A DNA stretch of 21,220 bases from CAVPPA01 sp050730755 (GTDB lineage Bacteria; Patescibacteriota; Saccharimonadia; Saccharimonadales; UBA4665): contig JBOHNR010000003.1 of the NCBI GenBank assembly GCA_050730755.1, forward strand, positions 1 through 21,220, in the 5' to 3' direction. Shown here piece after piece: positions 1 to 8,536 of the stretch. The position numbers were made by a program, and so were the translations under genes. The notes below the pieces were generated by a model. That model searched no databases. It was not told where the DNA came from and saw only the letters and a list, made by a program, of their open reading frames with translations. Every line of letters begins with the position of its first letter. The first letter of the stretch is position 1.

Positions 1-126
1 TATCAAGATAAAGCTATGCAATCAGAGTTAGATAAGCCCGAGAACCAACGTTCAATTTTATCTCGGATGTTAAGCGATAAAACTATTGCTCTGCTGAGCA
101 AACTGGCAAATTCAAAAACAGCCTAA
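1..126 (+). CDS. C-terminal end of a probable trigger factor (5' truncated by window)
   Basis: The first frame is open from base 1 to a TAA at 124-126 and gives 41 residues ending in SKLANSKTA. The segment contains DKPENQRSILSRMLSDKTIA followed by LLSKLA. This resembles the helical C-terminal end of trigger factor, where a (N/D)PE..R..(I/L)...L...K.I..L pattern is usual. Trigger factor is the ribosome-bound peptidyl-prolyl isomerase and chaperone, and tig commonly sits just upstream of clpP, as here (66 bases apart). The identification rests on a short tail plus context. The start, the ribosome-binding domain and the PPIase domain lie outside the window, so it could be another helical protein. 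Confidence 0.5.
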   Translation, partial: YQDKAMQSELDKPENQRSILSRMLSDKTIALLSKLANSKTA

Positions 127-147
127 TCCACCAAACAATGAGAGATA

Positions 148-174
148 TTAGCACTCTTGACTTGTGAGTGCTAG
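148..174 (+). promoter_or_regulatory. CIRCE operator (HrcA binding site) upstream of clpP
   Basis: TTAGCACTC at 148-156 and GAGTGCTAG at 166-174 are separated by exactly 9 bases. This matches the CIRCE consensus TTAGCACTC-N9-GAGTGCTAA except for the last base. CIRCE is bound by the heat-shock repressor HrcA. The spacer (157-165) contains TTGACT, the likely -35 of the clpP promoter, so HrcA binding would directly block RNA polymerase. Confidence 0.93.
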
Positions 175-186
175 TTAAGTTATCAT
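157..186 (+). promoter_or_regulatory. clpP promoter, predicted to give a leaderless mRNA
   Basis: The -35 TTGACT (157-162) lies inside the CIRCE spacer. The -10 TATCAT (181-186) follows after 18 bases; TTATCA at 180-185 would give 17. A start 6-7 bases after the -10 falls at about 192-193, which is the A of the clpP ATG. No Shine-Dalgarno sequence is present before that ATG, which fits a leaderless transcript. Confidence 0.7.
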
Positions 187-192
187 TAAAGC

Positions 193-807
193 ATGAGTCT
201 TGATTCGCCTAAAAGCCAAGTCTTGATACCGACTGTTATTGAGCAGGATGGACGTTATGAACGCGCCTACGACATATACTCCCGCCTACTTAAAGACCGA
301 ATCATATTCTTAGGAACAGACATTAATGAGACGACGGCTAATGTTGTAGTTGCCCAGCTACTTTTCCTGCAAGCCGAGGATTCTAAAAAAGATATTTTCC
401 TTTATATCAACAGTCCGGGGGGCACCGTTTACGATGCCTTAGCTATCTATGACACAATGCAGTACGTAACCAATGACGTACAAACGGTTGGCATAGGTGT
501 TCAGGCTTCAGCGGCCGCCTTCCTACTCAGCTGCGGCAAGAAAGGGAAACGTTATCTGCTGCCAAATTCCAGTGTCATGATCCACCAGCCGGCCAGTGGC
601 ACCCGCGGCAAGGTAACAGATATGGAAATAGATTTAAAAGAATCATTGCGCATTAAGCACCGTTTGAATGAGATTATGGCCGAGAATACTGGCCAAAAGA
701 TCGACAAAATCAAGCTGGACATGGAACGGGACTATTGGATGACCGCAACTGAAGCCAAAAAATATGGCTTGGCCGATGCTGTTATCACTACTCCGCCAAA
801 GAAATAA
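193..807 (+). CDS. clpP: ATP-dependent Clp protease proteolytic subunit ClpP
   Basis: This is the serine peptidase subunit of the cytoplasmic Clp protease, a double heptameric barrel fed by an AAA+ unfoldase. The 204-aa length is typical. The catalytic triad is visible: Ser106 in GVQASAAAF (usually G-Q-A-A-S-M-G-A), His131 in MIHQP, and Asp180 in ERDYW. The YINSPGG segment at 71-77, which helps form the oxyanion hole, is intact. Replacement of the usual Met-Gly after the nucleophile by Ala-Ala is a mild oddity. The start at 193 is chosen because the promoter -10 ends at 186 and no Shine-Dalgarno sequence exists upstream. The CIRCE site implies HrcA repression with induction by heat or misfolded protein. 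No clpX or clpA partner is in the window. Confidence 0.97.
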   Translation: MSLDSPKSQVLIPTVIEQDGRYERAYDIYSRLLKDRIIFLGTDINETTANVVVAQLLFLQAEDSKKDIFLYINSPGGTVYDALAIYDTMQYVTNDVQTVGIGVQASAAAFLLSCGKKGKRYLLPNSSVMIHQPASGTRGKVTDMEIDLKESLRIKHRLNEIMAENTGQKIDKIKLDMERDYWMTATEAKKYGLADAVITTPPKK

Positions 808-1096
808 TTTTTGGACGACTGCTTATTGTTTGCTGGTAGATACTTGACAAGCTAAGCGTAGTAGCTCACACTGTAGCGTAAGAAGTAGTGTACGAGTGGT
901 AGTGTTTATCATGAAATGGCGCTCAAAAACCCACTAGTAGTTATCTTCGCGCGAATAATTAAACCTCAGATAAAGTTATTAACGTAAAGACTGTCACAAT
1001 TGATTAGTAACACGACTGTATTATTTGGGTCTTTTTGTATTTAATACGGTTTTGTATTGATTTTTGTGGCTAGTATGAAAGGCATATTCATAGCCA
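808..1096 (+). other. clpP-rpoB intergenic region and rpoB leader
   Basis: This stretch of 289 bases has no convincing gene. It holds a perfect -35 hexamer TTGACA at 844-849 with only a poor -10 at the right distance (CACACT, 867-872). It also has a weak hairpin (CTCACACT 865-872 against AGTGT..GAG 887-896) and a T-rich tract near 1031-1065. The usual rplJ-rplL genes that precede rpoB in many bacteria are absent. No Shine-Dalgarno sequence lies at a normal distance from the rpoB ATG; AAAGG at 1078-1082 is 14 bases away. Confidence 0.6.
844..872 (+). promoter_or_regulatory. Possible rpoBC promoter (weak -10)
   Basis: A consensus -35 TTGACA (844-849) is followed after 17 bases by CACACT (867-872), which matches the -10 consensus at only three positions. 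It is the best -35 in the gap before rpoB but remains uncertain. It would give a leader of about 220 bases. Confidence 0.25.
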
Positions 1097-4000
1097 ATGG
1101 CAAGGCGCTCAACTTCCACTACTTTAAAAGCAAAAAAAAGCCAGTATTCGGTTAAAAAAAATGAGCGTGTCTTCTTAACGCATAGCAACAATGCGCTAGA
1201 GCTACCAAATCTAATTGATCATCAAACAAAGGCTTTCCAGCGATTCATTGATGAGGGATTGGGAGAACTGTTAGCTGAAATTAGTCCTATTGACGACTAC
1301 ACTGGTGCTAAACTGACTCTTAATTTTAAGAGTTATCACTTTGGCGACCCTAAACTGACTGAATCTGAAGCCCGCGAGAACAATGTATCATATGAAGCAC
1401 CTCTACTTGCCCAGTTGGAGCTTGTCAATAAGGTAACTGGTGAAGTTAAAGAGCAGGAAATCTATCTTGGCGATTATCCGTGGATGACCTCACGTGGCAC
1501 ATTTGTCATCAATGGCGCGGAACGTGTCGTGGTTAGCCAACTGGTTCGATCAGCCGGGGTATTTTTAACGGCTGAGCCGCATGCCGGGGGTGCATTATAT
1601 GGCGCAAAGGTAATACCTGGACGAGGCGCTTGGCTGGAATTTGAAACTGCTGCTAACGGTGCTATTTATGTCAAGATTGACCGAAAGCGCAAGATTCCAG
1701 TTACGACTTTACTAAGAGCACTTGGCGTGCCAGATGTCCGCATGCGCGAGGTCTTTAAACACGTCGACACCGGAAAGATTAATTACCTAGATGCAACACT
1801 TGAAAAGGACACGGCACATGGTCAGAACAATGCTTTGATTGAGGTCTACCGCCGCTTACGACCGGGTGATTTGGCAACTGTTGATAATGCCAAAAGCCTG
1901 ATTGAAAACATGTTTTATAATTTTAAGCGTTTTGATTTTTCTCGGGTTGGCCGCTATAAAATCAATAAACGCTTAAACCTAAACGGACCAAACACAGCCG
2001 AAAACCGAGTTATGAGAATAGAAGACTTAGAGGCCATCATAGCTGAAATTATTAGGCTTAATAACACTCAGGATCCGCCGGACGACATTGATAGTTTGGC
2101 TAACCGCCGCGTCAAGATGGTTGACGAGCTGGTACAACGACAGTTCCGCATCGGATTACTCCGAATGGTGCGCAATACTCAAGATCGTATGTCGATGTGC
2201 GATATCGAAACTGTCCAACCTGGACAGCTGATCAACGCTCGGCCTATTGTCGCTGCTGTGCGTGAATTTTTTGCTAGTAGCCAGCTATCCCAATTTATGG
2301 ATCAAGTCAATCCTTTAAGCGAACTGGCCCACAAAAGGCGCCTCAGTTCAATGGGGCCAGGTGGATTAAGTCGAGAACGAGCCGGTTTCGACGTTCGTGA
2401 TGCCCATGCTACTCATTATGGCCGTATCTGTACTGTTGAAACACCCGAAGGCGCTAACATTGGCCTGGTACTAAACTTGGCAAATTATGCCAGGATTAAT
2501 GACTACGGTTTCATCGAGACACCATACCGTAAAGTTATCAATGCCGTAACCGCTAAAGAGTCCGCAAGTTATATTGCTGCCGTTAATTTCGAAGATGAAA
2601 AGGGCAAGGTAATCGTCAAAGCTGGTGCAAAGATTTCGGTGGCTGACGCTGCTCGGCTAGCAAAAATTAGTCATCAAGTAACTTGGCCAGTTAAGGCTCG
2701 CGTTACAGGGAAAGTGGTTTATCTTGATGCATATGACGAAAAAGCGGCGGTTATTGCTAGTGCCGGTAGTCCGGTTAAGGACGATGGTTACTTTGAAAAC
2801 GAACGCGTTAGCGCCCGTATGCATCTCAAAACTACGGAAATTGATGCTAATGAGGTAACTCATATTGATGCCGCTCGTAACCAAATTGTTGGTTCTTCGG
2901 CCGGGCTGATTCCATTCATTGAAAAGAACTACGTTTATCGTTCGTTGATGGGCGCAAACCAGCAACGCCAGGCTGTACCGCTGATTCGTCCAGAATCACC
3001 AATTGTTGGCACCGGCATTGAAGGTGCAGCGGCTCGGAATACCGGTCAGCTCGTCTTAGCCGAAGCGGACGGTGAAGTTGTCCAAACAACGGCTGACGAA
3101 GTTATAATCCGATCCAATGGTCACCTGATGCATTATCACCCGCAGCATTTTGTCCGTTCTAACGAGGGGACCTGCATTAATCAAAAAGTTGTTGTCAATA
3201 GTGGTGATAAGGTTAAAAAAGGCGACGTGATTTTAGAAGGAATGTCGCTAGCTAACGGTGAAATGGCGCTAGGGAAAGATCTTTTGGTGGCTTTCATGCC
3301 TTGGGCTGGTTATAACTTTGAGGATGCCATCGTCATATCGCAAAGACTGATTGAAGACGACACTTTGACCTCGATACATATCGTGGACTTCATGGTAGAA
3401 GTTCGCGAGACCAAACTTGGCCCAGAAATCGTAACCCGGGACATTCCGAATGTATCAGAGGAAGCTCTCCGACATTTGGCTGAAGACGGAATCGTCCGTA
3501 TCGGCGCTGAAGTTCATCCTGGTGATATTCTGGTTGGCAAAATAACACCTAAGGGTGAGCAAGAGCTTAGCTCGGAGGAGCGTTTGTTACGGGCTATTTT
3601 CGGCGAAAAAGCCAAAGAGGTACGAGATACTTCGCAACGCATGAGTAATGGCAAGCATGGTAAGGTAGTTGGCGTTAAAATCTTTAGCCGAGAAAGCGGC
3701 CATGAACTAAAATCGGGGGTTATTAAACAAATACAGATTTTCGTCGCAGAAATGCGCAAAATTAGCATTGGCGACAAGCTGGGTGGCCGACACGGTAATA
3801 AGGGTGTCATTGCCCGGATTCTGCCAATTGAGGACATGCCATTCACTGAAGCCGGCGTGCCCGTCGACATCGTTCTTAATCCGCTGGGAGTCCCCTCGCG
3901 GATGAACCTAGGGCAGCTCTTTGAAGCTCATCTTGGCATGGCTGCTAACGCTTTAGGTATCCGGGTAGCAAGCCCTTCATTTGACGGCGTATCATCGGAA

Positions 4001-4684
4001 AAGATTCAAGAACTACTTGAAGAAGCGGGACTTGCAAAAGATGGCAAGCAACAGCTTTACGATGGCCGCACTGGAGAACCATTTAACGAGCGTACAACAG
4101 TTGGTGTTATGTACATCATTAAATTGAATCATATGGTAACGGATAAAATTCATGCCCGATCGACTGGCCCATATACTATGGTTACTCAACAGCCGTTAGG
4201 CGGTAAAGCTCAAAATGGTGGCCAGCGCTTCGGCGAGATGGAGGTTTGGGCGCTTGAGGCTTATGGCGCTGCAAATACTCTTCAAGAGATGTTAACCATC
4301 AAATCCGATGACGTTTACGGGCGTTCCAAGGCCTATGAGTCGATCATCAAGAAGTCTGAAATTGTCGGACCAAAAGTCCCCGAGAGCTTTAATGTTTTAG
4401 TTAAAGAGCTCCAAGGGCTTGGCTTAAAGGTAGACTTAATTCGTTCTGATAAGGCCGTTGATGCAGAAGATGTCCTCTCAAGTAATATTCGCAAAGAAGC
4501 TAGCGAAACTGTCACGGTCGAAGTTCCCAACGAAGCAATACCGGACGTTGACGTGACAGATGATGCTGCCGTCGACGAATTTAGCATAGTAGAAGTTGAT
4601 GATACGGTTAGCCAAGATACTGCTACTGTCCTGGCTGGAGATCTAGATAATGTTGAAACTAGTGACGGGGAGGTAGCATCATAA
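1097..4684 (+). CDS. rpoB: DNA-directed RNA polymerase subunit beta
   Basis: This is the second-largest catalytic subunit of RNA polymerase, 1195 aa. The rifampicin-pocket region around residues 393-425 reads SQLSQFMDQVNPLSE and then LAHKRRLSSMGPGG, followed by RERAGFDVRDAH and HYGRICTVETPEG. Asp, Ser, His, Arg and Ser at the main resistance positions are wild type. The active-site segment GDKLGGRHGNKGV lies near residue 890, and the C-terminal clamp segment QPLGGKAQNGGQRFGEMEVWA near 1035-1055. Beyond about residue 1115 there is a tail of about 75 aa rich in Asp and Glu that most homologues lack. The stop TAA shares its last A with the rpoC ATG, which implies coupled translation. No good Shine-Dalgarno sequence precedes ATG 1097, but the N-terminal sequence fits the family. 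Confidence 0.98.
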   Translation: MARRSTSTTLKAKKSQYSVKKNERVFLTHSNNALELPNLIDHQTKAFQRFIDEGLGELLAEISPIDDYTGAKLTLNFKSYHFGDPKLTESEARENNVSYEAPLLAQLELVNKVTGEVKEQEIYLGDYPWMTSRGTFVINGAERVVVSQLVRSAGVFLTAEPHAGGALYGAKVIPGRGAWLEFETAANGAIYVKIDRKRKIPVTTLLRALGVPDVRMREVFKHVDTGKINYLDATLEKDTAHGQNNALIEVYRRLRPGDLATVDNAKSLIENMFYNFKRFDFSRVGRYKINKRLNLNGPNTAENRVMRIEDLEAIIAEIIRLNNTQDPPDDIDSLANRRVKMVDELVQRQFRIGLLRMVRNTQDRMSMCDIETVQPGQLINARPIVAAVREFFASSQLSQFMDQVNPLSELAHKRRLSSMGPGGLSRERAGFDVRDAHATHYGRICTVETPEGANIGLVLNLANYARINDYGFIETPYRKVINAVTAKESASYIAAVNFEDEKGKVIVKAGAKISVADAARLAKISHQVTWPVKARVTGKVVYLDAYDEKAAVIASAGSPVKDDGYFENERVSARMHLKTTEIDANEVTHIDAARNQIVGSSAGLIPFIEKNYVYRSLMGANQQRQAVPLIRPESPIVGTGIEGAAARNTGQLVLAEADGEVVQTTADEVIIRSNGHLMHYHPQHFVRSNEGTCINQKVVVNSGDKVKKGDVILEGMSLANGEMALGKDLLVAFMPWAGYNFEDAIVISQRLIEDDTLTSIHIVDFMVEVRETKLGPEIVTRDIPNVSEEALRHLAEDGIVRIGAEVHPGDILVGKITPKGEQELSSEERLLRAIFGEKAKEVRDTSQRMSNGKHGKVVGVKIFSRESGHELKSGVIKQIQIFVAEMRKISIGDKLGGRHGNKGVIARILPIEDMPFTEAGVPVDIVLNPLGVPSRMNLGQLFEAHLGMAANALGIRVASPSFDGVSSEKIQELLEEAGLAKDGKQQLYDGRTGEPFNERTTVGVMYIIKLNHMVTDKIHARSTGPYTMVTQQPLGGKAQNGGQRFGEMEVWALEAYGAANTLQEMLTIKSDDVYGRSKAYESIIKKSEIVGPKVPESFNVLVKELQGLGLKVDLIRSDKAVDAEDVLSSNIRKEASETVTVEVPNEAIPDVDVTDDAAVDEFSIVEVDDTVSQDTATVLAGDLDNVETSDGEVAS

Positions 4685-7600
4685 TGCGCCGATATAGTTC
4701 TTCTGGTACTGACATCGCAGATTTTGACGCCGTCCGACTCGCTGTAGCCAGTCCGGAAGATATTCTCGACTGGAGTTACGGTGAAGTGACCAAGCCTGAA
4801 ACCATTAACTATCGAACCCAAAAACCTGAACGCGATGGGTTATTCTGTGAGCGTATCTTCGGCCCAGTCAAAGACATTAATCCGCATGACGTTAAGTATA
4901 AAGGTGTCCGTTCCCGCGAAGCTGCCGTTGATAAAAATGGTGAGTTAGTGACACGGTCCATTGTCCGTCGTGAGCGCATGGGTCATATCGCTCTAGCAGT
5001 TCCTGTGGCTCACATCTGGTTCTTGCGAGGCACGCCGTCGGCGATAGGCCTGCTGCTAGGTATTACAGTCAAATCCCTTGAACGAGTGGCCTATTTTGCC
5101 AGTTACATTATTAAGAAAGTTGATATTGAAAAGAGAAACCAGCTACTCGCTGATCGCGAGGCAGAGTGTAATGCTGCCCGACAAGCCATTAAAATTCGTT
5201 ACGAAGCGGAAGCTAAAAAAGAAGACGCCAACTTAAAGGCTCTGGCTGAAATGCAAACTAAAGAATTGACTGACCTAAACGAAGCCTTCGACTTATTTAA
5301 GGTACAAGTTACCATGCTTGAAAAACTAGCCTTGATAGGCGAATCAGACTATCGCAATTTGCCGAAAGAATTACGTGACATCATAAATGTCGGAATGGGC
5401 AGCAAAGCGCTGAAAGAACTTTTGGAAGAAATTGATTTAAGGCAACTGATTACTACACTTTCAAAAGAAGCTGAGGAAGCAAAGGGTCAGCGCAAAAAGA
5501 AAATCATGAAGCGTTTGCGTTTGTTAGAAAACATGGACCGAGCAGGTATTAAATCATCTAGTATGTGCGTCTCGATTCTTCCGGTTATTCCACCTGACCT
5601 TCGGCCTATGGTTCAACTGACCGGTGGCCGCTTCGCAACGTCTGACTTAAATGACCTCTACCGACGGGTTATAAACCGCAATAACCGTTTAAAGAAGCTG
5701 ATTGAACTTAACGCGCCGGAAGTCATTCGTCGTAACGAGCAACGGATGCTGCAGGAAGCAGTTGACGCTTTAATTGATAATAACAATGCCCGCAGTGGTC
5801 ATGCCGTATCGGCTACTGGCCAGCGACGTCGACTAAAATCACTTAGTGATATGCTAAGAGGTAAACAAGGCCGCTTCCGACAAAACCTGCTCGGAAAAAG
5901 AGTTGACTATTCTGGTCGATCAGTCATAGTGGCTGGCCCCGAATTGAAAATTAACCAATGTGGCTTGCCAAAAATGATGGCTCTTGAGCTATTCAAGCCT
6001 TTCGTGATTGGTGAGTTGATAGCCCGTGACCAGGCTCATAATATTCGTTCTGCTTCACGCCTAATAGAAGCCAACGACACCATAGTCTGGGATGCTTTAG
6101 ACGAAGTGATACGAGGTAAATACGTACTGCTCAACCGGGCACCTTCACTTCACCGCTTAAGTATTCAAGCCTTTCAGCCCGTCTTAATTGAAGGTCGTGC
6201 CATCCAATTACATCCGCTTGTTTGTAAGGGTTTTAACGCTGACTTTGATGGTGACCAGATGGCTGTTCACTTGCCTTTGAGCGATGAAGCTCAGGTTGAA
6301 GCCAGAGAAATTATGGCCGCCAGCCATAACCTATTAAAACCAGCTGATGGCTCACCGATTTTGCACATCGAACAAGATATCGTTCTAGGCTGTTACTATC
6401 TGACATATGAGCGTTCAGGCATAAGTGATATAAAACCGATGAATTTTTCTAGCTTCTATGAAGCACTAATGGCTTTGGATAAAAACATGTTAAGGTTACA
6501 GAATAAGGTGCGCTTACCTTTTAGGGGTGAAATGCGAGAGTCTACTATAGGCCGCATTATCTTTAATGATATTTTTCCTGAAGATTTCCCTTTCCAGAAT
6601 GGGGCAATGACCAAAAAGCGCCTCCAAGAGGTTATGACGGCGGTTCATGCCCGATATGGTCAAGACAAGACGGCAGCAATTGCTGACACATTAAAAGATC
6701 TTGGATTTCGTTATGCTACAATTTCGGGTCTCAGTATAGGTATGACGGATTTTGTCGGTATTGAGGGTATGGACGAGATTATTGCTGGCAGCGAGTCCCG
6801 AACTGTATCCATAGCTGAGCAATATGAACAAGGTTTCATAACCGAAGACGAGCGCTACCGACTAACGGTCGAAAACTGGACTAAAACTGAGGCTCATGTT
6901 CGAGAGTTGCTGTCCAAGCAAATGGCTGGTCAGGACACATCAACAGCCATCGCCATTAATTCTGGGGCAAGAGGCAATATATCGCAGCTCTTAAATGCCG
7001 TCGGTATGCTTGGTGTCCTTCAGGACGCCTCCGGTCGAGCTATCGAACTGCCTGTTAAGTCGGGCTATGCTGCTGGTCTTGACCCGTTGGAATACTTTAC
7101 CGGGACACGCGGTACCAGAAAGGCGCTAATTGACATCGCCCTAAAAACTGCCGATGCAGGTTACCTGACCCGCCGTTTAGTTGACGTATCCCAGGATGTA
7201 TTCACGGTCGAGGAAGATGCTGACGATCCGGGCTTCACCATGTACAGAGCTGATGCCGCTGAAATCGGCGTGACCTTGGCTTCTCGTTTGGCTGGTCGCT
7301 ATGCTGCTGAAAACATTGCCCGTTACGTTAAACGGGGTGAACTGATAACTAAAAAGATTGCCGAAGCGATTGACGAAGACGAAAAGATTGATGGAGTCAG
7401 GATAATGAGCGTCCTAAGTTGTCCGCTGACGCGCGGCGTAACGCGCAAGTCCTATGGTACAGACCCAGCAACCAGTGAACTTGTAGCCGATCATCATCCA
7501 ATCGGTGTGATTGCTGCTCAGAGTATTGGTGAGCCTGGCACCCAGCTAAGCCTCGACAGTAAGCACCGTTCCGGAGCGCTTGTTGCCGATGACGCTGCTC

Positions 7601-8517
7601 AAGGCTTGACTCGTATTGAAGAGTTATTTGAGTCCCGTACACCCAAGGGGCAGGCTTATTTAACTGAGATAGCTGGAACGGTTAGTACTTGGGAAGAGGG
7701 TGATTATTACGTTGTACAGGTCGCTGCCAACAAGAAAGCCAATGTCACCTTCAAATTGCTGGGGCGTAAATCAAAGGTTAAAAGCGGTACAGATATTGCT
7801 ATCGGAGACGTGCTGGCCGCACTTGAAGATAACTCTGATCCGATCATCGCACCGATTGCCGGTCATGTCGAGATAACCGATAAACAAGTTATTATTACGC
7901 CGACCAAGCAAAGCGTGGTACGTTACGAAATTCCGGGCTATAAACAACTGACGGTAACAAATGACGAAGAAATTGTCGCCGGACAGCGCTTAACTAATGG
8001 TTCTATGAATCTCCAAGACCTTATGCGTCTGCAAGGAGTCGAGTCGGCTCAGCGTTACATAATGAACGAGATTTTAAAAATCTTTGCTGGGCAAGGCCAG
8101 AACATTGCCGACAAACATTTGGAAGTTATTGTCAGGCAGATGTTCAGCCGCGTACAGGTGGAAGATGCTGGTGATTCAGAGTTTGTGACTGGTGATGTAG
8201 TCAGCCGACACGCTGTCATTGATACAAACGAAAAATTGGTCGCCGCAAAAAAAGAGCTGGTAGTCTTTAACCAGTTACTGCTGGGAATCACGAAAGCTAG
8301 TTTGTCGACCGATTCGTTCTTAAGCGCTGCCTCATTCCAAGATACAACTCGCGTCTTGATTTCCGCTGCTACCAGTGGCAGCGTTGACAAGCTATACGGT
8401 TTGAAGGAAAACGTTATAATCGGCCGTAAGATTCCTGTAGGTACTGGCTATAATGACCCCAATGCCGAGGACGAAGAAACCGAACGGTCTGACGAAACGT
8501 TAACCATTGCCAATTAG
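4684..8517 (+). CDS. rpoC: DNA-directed RNA polymerase subunit beta'
   Basis: This is the largest catalytic subunit of RNA polymerase, 1277 aa, starting one base inside the rpoB stop with GGGGAGG (4667-4673) as Shine-Dalgarno. The Mg-binding motif NADFDGDQ places Asp520, Asp522 and Asp524. GKRVDYSGRSVI, the bridge-helix region ALKTADAGYLTRRLVDVSQD and GVIAAQSIGEPGTQL are all intact. Three things are odd. The N-terminal zinc ribbon (residues 61-95) has none of its four cysteines. The second zinc site keeps only Cys913, with Ala846, Thr920 and Ser923 at the other positions. The trigger loop reads QLSLDSKHRSG (954-964) instead of QLTMRTFH(I/T)GG, although the catalytic His961 is kept. GYAAG (794-798) replaces the usual NFREG. 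There is no frameshift and flanking conservation is high, so these look like real divergence. The C-terminus is acidic. Confidence 0.98.
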   Translation: MRRYSSSGTDIADFDAVRLAVASPEDILDWSYGEVTKPETINYRTQKPERDGLFCERIFGPVKDINPHDVKYKGVRSREAAVDKNGELVTRSIVRRERMGHIALAVPVAHIWFLRGTPSAIGLLLGITVKSLERVAYFASYIIKKVDIEKRNQLLADREAECNAARQAIKIRYEAEAKKEDANLKALAEMQTKELTDLNEAFDLFKVQVTMLEKLALIGESDYRNLPKELRDIINVGMGSKALKELLEEIDLRQLITTLSKEAEEAKGQRKKKIMKRLRLLENMDRAGIKSSSMCVSILPVIPPDLRPMVQLTGGRFATSDLNDLYRRVINRNNRLKKLIELNAPEVIRRNEQRMLQEAVDALIDNNNARSGHAVSATGQRRRLKSLSDMLRGKQGRFRQNLLGKRVDYSGRSVIVAGPELKINQCGLPKMMALELFKPFVIGELIARDQAHNIRSASRLIEANDTIVWDALDEVIRGKYVLLNRAPSLHRLSIQAFQPVLIEGRAIQLHPLVCKGFNADFDGDQMAVHLPLSDEAQVEAREIMAASHNLLKPADGSPILHIEQDIVLGCYYLTYERSGISDIKPMNFSSFYEALMALDKNMLRLQNKVRLPFRGEMRESTIGRIIFNDIFPEDFPFQNGAMTKKRLQEVMTAVHARYGQDKTAAIADTLKDLGFRYATISGLSIGMTDFVGIEGMDEIIAGSESRTVSIAEQYEQGFITEDERYRLTVENWTKTEAHVRELLSKQMAGQDTSTAIAINSGARGNISQLLNAVGMLGVLQDASGRAIELPVKSGYAAGLDPLEYFTGTRGTRKALIDIALKTADAGYLTRRLVDVSQDVFTVEEDADDPGFTMYRADAAEIGVTLASRLAGRYAAENIARYVKRGELITKKIAEAIDEDEKIDGVRIMSVLSCPLTRGVTRKSYGTDPATSELVADHHPIGVIAAQSIGEPGTQLSLDSKHRSGALVADDAAQGLTRIEELFESRTPKGQAYLTEIAGTVSTWEEGDYYVVQVAANKKANVTFKLLGRKSKVKSGTDIAIGDVLAALEDNSDPIIAPIAGHVEITDKQVIITPTKQSVVRYEIPGYKQLTVTNDEEIVAGQRLTNGSMNLQDLMRLQGVESAQRYIMNEILKIFAGQGQNIADKHLEVIVRQMFSRVQVEDAGDSEFVTGDVVSRHAVIDTNEKLVAAKKELVVFNQLLLGITKASLSTDSFLSAASFQDTTRVLISAATSGSVDKLYGLKENVIIGRKIPVGTGYNDPNAEDEETERSDETLTIAN

Positions 8518-8536
8518 AGTGAAATTTGATATGGTA

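Noticed and set aside
985..1034. AAAGAC...GTCTTT pairing before a T-run upstream of rpoB, considered as a terminator
   Set aside because: The loop would be about 38 bases with no stable inner stem. The pairing is weak and A/T-rich, probably chance.
1075..1155. 26-codon open frame (ATG AAA GGC...) overlapping the rpoB start in another frame
   Set aside because: It has no ribosome binding site, most of it lies inside rpoB, and its length is expected by chance. A leader-peptide role cannot be supported.
4333..4821. 162-codon open frame on the - strand across the rpoB-rpoC junction
   Set aside because: It is antisense to two certain genes, with Ser/Thr-rich low-complexity composition and no start signal. 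It is a shadow of coding sequence.
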